This document shows, in pieces, positions 13,775 through 16,711 of a stretch of 16,711 bases of DNA. A program made the translations under genes and the position numbers. The stretch lies in NCBI GenBank assembly GCA_003445475.1, contig DMDP01000097.1:1-16711 (forward strand), in the 5' to 3' direction. The stretch's first letter is position 1. Each line of letters opens with the position of its first letter. The notes below the pieces were generated by a model. The model had not been told where the DNA came from. It saw only the letters and a program-made list of their open reading frames with translations, and ran no database searches. Origin of the DNA: Peptococcaceae bacterium (lineage in GTDB: Bacteria > Bacillota > Desulfotomaculia > Desulfotomaculales > UBA12532).

Positions 13775-15160
13775 ATGGAAAAGGGCGTTGGCGATTACCA
13801 GGAGGCGGGGGCGGAAGCAGGCCGGCAAGCGCGGGTGCTCTTAGTAGGGGGCATAGCCGAGGAAAGACACCTGCTGCGCAACGTGTTCGAGAGCCAGGGC
13901 GTGGCGGTAAAAGAGGCGGCGAGCGTCGGGGAGGCCCTTCAGCTGGCGGCGAGTTTCCGACCGGAGGCCACCGTCATTTTTCCCACGCTTCCGGGGGGGT
14001 CGGTAGGGGACCTGTGCCAAAAGATCCGCTCCGACGCGAGGCTTTCGTGGACGGCAATCGTAGTGCTGGGCGGCGAGGCGGAAGAAGCGGAAGCGCCGGC
14101 GTGCGGGCCGGGGCTTGCCGACGACTTCCTGCGGCGGCCGCTGAGCGCGAACGGCATCGTGGCCACGGTACTGAACCGCATCGCCAGGCTGCAAGGCTTG
14201 CACGGGCAGACGATCCGCGACGAACTGACCGGTTGCTATACAAGAGGATTTCTGGAAGAGCGGCTGGCGGAGGAACTCGAACGGTACCGACGGTACGGAC
14301 ACGTTTTCAGCGTGGTCATGTGCGATTTAGACGATTTTAAATTTGTCAACGATACGTACGGGCATGCCGTCGGGGATCAGGTGTTACGGGAATTCGGTGC
14401 GTTTCTCAGAAGGGCGTTCCGCCGCAGCGACGTTGTTGCCCGGTACGGAGGGGAAGAATTTACGATTTTAATGCCCCATACGTACGGCAGCCTGGCACGG
14501 GAAGTGGTGAAGCGCGTGCAGGACAACTGGCGCAAAGAGGTGGTGATAGACCCCCGTACCGGTAAGCAGGTCAGGCTCACGTTCAGTGCCGGCGTGGCCG
14601 AAGCAGGTGCGGACGGGGAGGCGGGGGACGATCTGCTGGACAACGCCGATAAGGCCCTGTGCGCCGCGAAGCAGGCGGGTAAGGACAGGGTGGTGATGGC
14701 TGCCGGTGCCAGGGCCGTTCCCGGAGAGCCGGGGTCCAGCATTCTTGTTATCGGCCAGGGTTTTATCTACCAGTATCTGGCGAGTCAGTTGCAGAAGTGG
14801 GGTTACCGGGTGCACGGAGCCACAGAAAGGGACGCCCTTTCCGTCCTGCGGGCGGAAAGTCCCGGCATCGTGCTGCTGGATCTCGATGCGGCGAGCGAAG
14901 GCCCGGTCCTGGTGCGGGCTATAAAAGCGGCCGCGCCGACCGTTAAGATCCTGGTGATGGGGCGTTCGCGCGACAGAAAGATCGTGCTGGCAAGTTACGC
15001 CGGCGGGGCGGATGATTTTATAACCAGGCCTTTTTCCGTCGACGAATTGGAAACCTCCGTCCTGGCCGTCTGTCCTTGGGAAGAAGGCGCCATCTGCACG
15101 CGGCCTTTCAGCCTCGATAGCTTGCGCAGACGCCTGCTGAGACTGGCGCGGGGTTTGTAG
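13775..15160 (+). CDS. Diguanylate cyclase between two degenerate receiver domains (REC-GGDEF-REC)
   Basis: This 461-residue cytoplasmic protein makes cyclic di-GMP. Residues about 18-135 have a receiver-like pattern, but the acidic pair after the first strand is replaced (VLLVGGI), no aspartate sits at the phosphorylation position (VIFPTLPGG), and the conserved lysine is arginine (RRP). The GGDEF domain begins with DELTGCYTRGF at Asp149. It is intact, with CDLDDFKFVNDTYGH, active site GGEEF at 225-229, and an inhibitory-site RRSD five residues before it. A second receiver-like domain starts near Ser322 (SILVIGQG). It keeps an aspartate at 369 (VLLDLD) but has lost the acidic pair and has Arg for Lys (TRPF). 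ATG 13775 has AGGGTGG (13762-13768) six bases upstream. It follows the phosphoesterase after 94 bases that show no clear promoter or terminator. Confidence 0.92.
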   Translation: MEKGVGDYQEAGAEAGRQARVLLVGGIAEERHLLRNVFESQGVAVKEAASVGEALQLAASFRPEATVIFPTLPGGSVGDLCQKIRSDARLSWTAIVVLGGEAEEAEAPACGPGLADDFLRRPLSANGIVATVLNRIARLQGLHGQTIRDELTGCYTRGFLEERLAEELERYRRYGHVFSVVMCDLDDFKFVNDTYGHAVGDQVLREFGAFLRRAFRRSDVVARYGGEEFTILMPHTYGSLAREVVKRVQDNWRKEVVIDPRTGKQVRLTFSAGVAEAGADGEAGDDLLDNADKALCAAKQAGKDRVVMAAGARAVPGEPGSSILVIGQGFIYQYLASQLQKWGYRVHGATERDALSVLRAESPGIVLLDLDAASEGPVLVRAIKAAAPTVKILVMGRSRDRKIVLASYAGGADDFITRPFSVDELETSVLAVCPWEEGAICTRPFSLDSLRRRLLRLARGL

Positions 15161-15278
15161 GCAACGGTCGGCCGCCGTCGCGCCGGGTTTCTACGAAGTG
15201 AGATGGTGCTGGCCGAAGTCGCCGAACCGGACTGCGGTTATCTTCTCCGGCGCCGTCTGCGCATTCCCGGCCGGGTTG

Positions 15279-15308
15279 TGGACAGCTTGCCGAAGCGTAG
15301 CGTACAAT
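15279..15308 (+). promoter_or_regulatory. Promoter for hflX
   Basis: TGGACA (15279-15284) and TACAAT (15303-15308) are separated by 18 bases, with one mismatch in each hexamer. Transcription should start near 15315, giving a leader of about 30 bases before ATG 15345. The earlier part of this 184-base gap holds only a weak hairpin (AACCG 15225-15229 with CGGTT 15235-15239, then ATCTTCT) that might act as a poor terminator. Confidence 0.65.
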
Positions 15309-15344
15309 TTGGTGAGAAAGATTCTGTGCCGACAGAGGTTGAGC

Positions 15345-16568
15345 ATGAAAAGCGGGCTTATCTGCTACCTGGCCGTGGACGAGGACGACGAGGAAGTGCG
15401 CTACGACGTTGTCGAGATGAAAGAACTTGCGCTCAATATAGGTATTCGGGTGGTAGACGTTGTCATGCAGCGGCGTCGCCCGGACCCGAATTACCTTCTG
15501 GGCGAGGGCAAGGTGCTGGAAGTCAGGGAGCGCGTTTACCGGGAGCAGATTGCGGCGGTAATTTTCAACCGCGAACTTTCGCCGCGGCAGATTATGCGTC
15601 TCGAAGATCTTCTGGAAGATGTTGAAGTCTGGGATCGCACGCAGGTCATCCTGGAGATATTCCGTCGCCGGGCGCAATCCCGCGAGGGGAAGATCCAGGT
15701 GGAGCTTGCCCGGTTGACCTATCTTTACCCGCGCATGCTGGGCCTGGGCGAGGTGCTTTCACGTCTGGGCGGCGGCATCGGCACGCGCGGCCCGGGCGAA
15801 ACGAAGCTGGAGGTGCTGCGCCGCGCGGTGCGCCGCCGTATCTACCTGTTGCAGCGGGAACTGCAGGAGGTGAGGCAAAACCGCGAGCTTTTGCGGCGGC
15901 ACCGCAGCAGGGCGGCTCTGCCTGTCGTTTCCCTGGTTGGCTACACCAACGCCGGCAAATCGACCCTGCTTAATGCGCTGGCGCTGAGCGAGCACAAGGT
16001 CCTGGTAAAGGACCAGCTCTTTGCCACCCTCGATCCGGTGAGCCGGCGTATACGGTTGCCGTCGGGCCGGGAGGCGATCCTTACCGACACGGTGGGCTTT
16101 ATAAAGGAACTGCCGCCGAAACTTAAGGAGGCTTTTGCGGCCACCCTGGAGGAGTTGCTGGCGGCCGATTTGCTCCTGCACGTCATCGATCTCACCAGCC
16201 CCTGTATGGAAACGCAGGTAAGGGCGGTCGAATCGCTCCTGGCCGAGCTCAAACTGTGCGACCGTCCCCTTATAAAGGTATACAACAAGATAGACTGCTA
16301 CGACGGCCCCCTCCCGGCCGACGGCGTCGCCGTCTCCGCCCTCCTCGGCACCAACCTGCCCCTGCTGCTGCAGCGAATCGAGGCCGCCCTGGCGCCCTGG
16401 GAGGAAGCGGTTCTCACGGTTCCGTTTGCCCGTCTCGGCGAGGTGGCGCGCGCCGGCGACCGACTGCAAATACTCGCCGAGGAATACCTGCCCGAGGGCG
16501 TGCGGTTTTCGCTGCGCGGTGACCCCGTGGTGCTGCAGAAATTAGAGCGCCGCCTGAAGGCCGAGTAA
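15345..16568 (+). CDS. hflX: Ribosome-associated GTPase HflX
   Basis: HflX is an Obg-class GTPase that binds the 50S subunit and splits stalled or heat-damaged ribosomes. The 407-residue chain has the HflX N-terminal domain with PDPNYLLGEGK and NRELSPRQ, then the glycine-rich linker signature GGGIGTRGPGETKLE at 142-156. The G domain has the P-loop GYTNAGKS (199-206), G3 DTVGF (248-252) and G4 NKID (314-317), and a short C-terminal domain follows. ATG 15345 is chosen because AGAGG (15334-15338) lies six bases upstream, the promoter at 15279-15308 is just before it, and KSGLICYLAVDED begins the family fold. Upstream in-frame starts from 15198 would add 49 residues that look non-coding and would lie before the promoter. 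No terminator is visible in the 90 bases after the stop. Confidence 0.96.
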   Translation: MKSGLICYLAVDEDDEEVRYDVVEMKELALNIGIRVVDVVMQRRRPDPNYLLGEGKVLEVRERVYREQIAAVIFNRELSPRQIMRLEDLLEDVEVWDRTQVILEIFRRRAQSREGKIQVELARLTYLYPRMLGLGEVLSRLGGGIGTRGPGETKLEVLRRAVRRRIYLLQRELQEVRQNRELLRRHRSRAALPVVSLVGYTNAGKSTLLNALALSEHKVLVKDQLFATLDPVSRRIRLPSGREAILTDTVGFIKELPPKLKEAFAATLEELLAADLLLHVIDLTSPCMETQVRAVESLLAELKLCDRPLIKVYNKIDCYDGPLPADGVAVSALLGTNLPLLLQRIEAALAPWEEAVLTVPFARLGEVARAGDRLQILAEEYLPEGVRFSLRGDPVVLQKLERRLKAE

Positions 16569-16642
16569 TGTGTGCTTTTACGGCCGGGTCGCAGGCGGCG
16601 GCAGGAAATCCGTCCGCGCGCAATGAAATTTCAAGATAACCG

Positions 16643-16654
16643 GGCGGTACCGCC
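16643..16654. repeat. Perfect 12-base palindrome after hflX
   Basis: GGCGGTACCGCC is its own reverse complement. It lies 75 bases after the hflX stop and just before a possible start codon at 16659 or 16674. It might be an operator, but short GC-rich palindromes are not rare in DNA of this composition. Confidence 0.3.
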
Positions 16655-16658
16655 GCGC

Positions 16659-16711
16659 ATGGGGGGGCAAGCCGTGGAACACGACCTGGCAACGAAAAAT
16701 ACTCGCGACGA
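16659..16711 (+). CDS. Possible start of a gene running off the window end
   Basis: A frame opens at ATG 16659 (or, more likely, GTG 16674, which has a GGGGGGG run six bases upstream) and stays open to the last base. It reads MEHDLATKNTRD from the GTG. This is far too short to assign a family. Confidence 0.3.
   Translation, partial: MGGQAVEHDLATKNTRD

Noticed and set aside
15198..15344. N-terminal extension of HflX by 49 residues
   Set aside because: It precedes a good promoter, has no ribosome site, does not resemble HflX, and ATG 15345 explains the family start.
1..16711. CRISPR arrays, insertion sequences, prophage or attachment sites
   Set aside because: No spaced direct repeats, transposase or integrase reading frames, or tRNA-derived duplications were seen.

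Overview
The window is about 60% G+C (estimated by eye). It reads as chromosomal DNA of a Gram-positive bacterium of the class Clostridia, of the Moorella/Desulfotomaculum kind. The grounds are the order dgt-dnaG-rpoD (sigA) with a short 359-residue SigA, purine-rich ribosome binding sites with frequent GTG starts, tRNAs with encoded CCA ends, and protein family matches judged by eye. No database search was possible, so the genus is inference. Nearly every gene is on the + strand.

Positions 1-3498 hold an apparent operon: the 3' end of a PEP synthase regulatory protein (ppsR), PEP synthase (ppsA) and an RNA 2',3'-cyclic phosphodiesterase (thpR). A consensus-like promoter then drives a single flavoprotein gene with a four-cysteine cluster, which ends at a terminator. 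Positions 4267-8465 are the replication/transcription block: dgt (dNTP triphosphohydrolase), dnaG (primase) and sigA (housekeeping sigma factor). The sigA terminator is interlaced with a near-perfect promoter for two tRNA genes: a CAU tRNA, probably the lysidine-type tRNA-Ile2, and tRNA-Val(UAC).

Positions 8700-9190 have no intact gene. They hold the tRNA terminator, a possible decayed minus-strand reading frame, an extended -10 promoter and a leader that can fold into several hairpins. From 9190 to 15160 lies a signalling cluster: a FIST-domain sensor overlapping by one base a GAF-like/PAS/GGDEF/HD-GYP protein (synthesis and breakdown of cyclic di-GMP in one chain), a calcineurin-like phosphoesterase whose start region lies in or beside a long inverted repeat, and a diguanylate cyclase between two degenerate receiver domains. 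The window ends with the ribosome-associated GTPase hflX under its own promoter, and possibly the first codons of another gene.

The most unusual items are the tRNA promoter inside the sigA terminator, the FIST to cyclic di-GMP module with its structured leader, the hairpin at the phosphoesterase start, and the double pseudo-receiver cyclase. The housekeeping genes look ordinary and intact.
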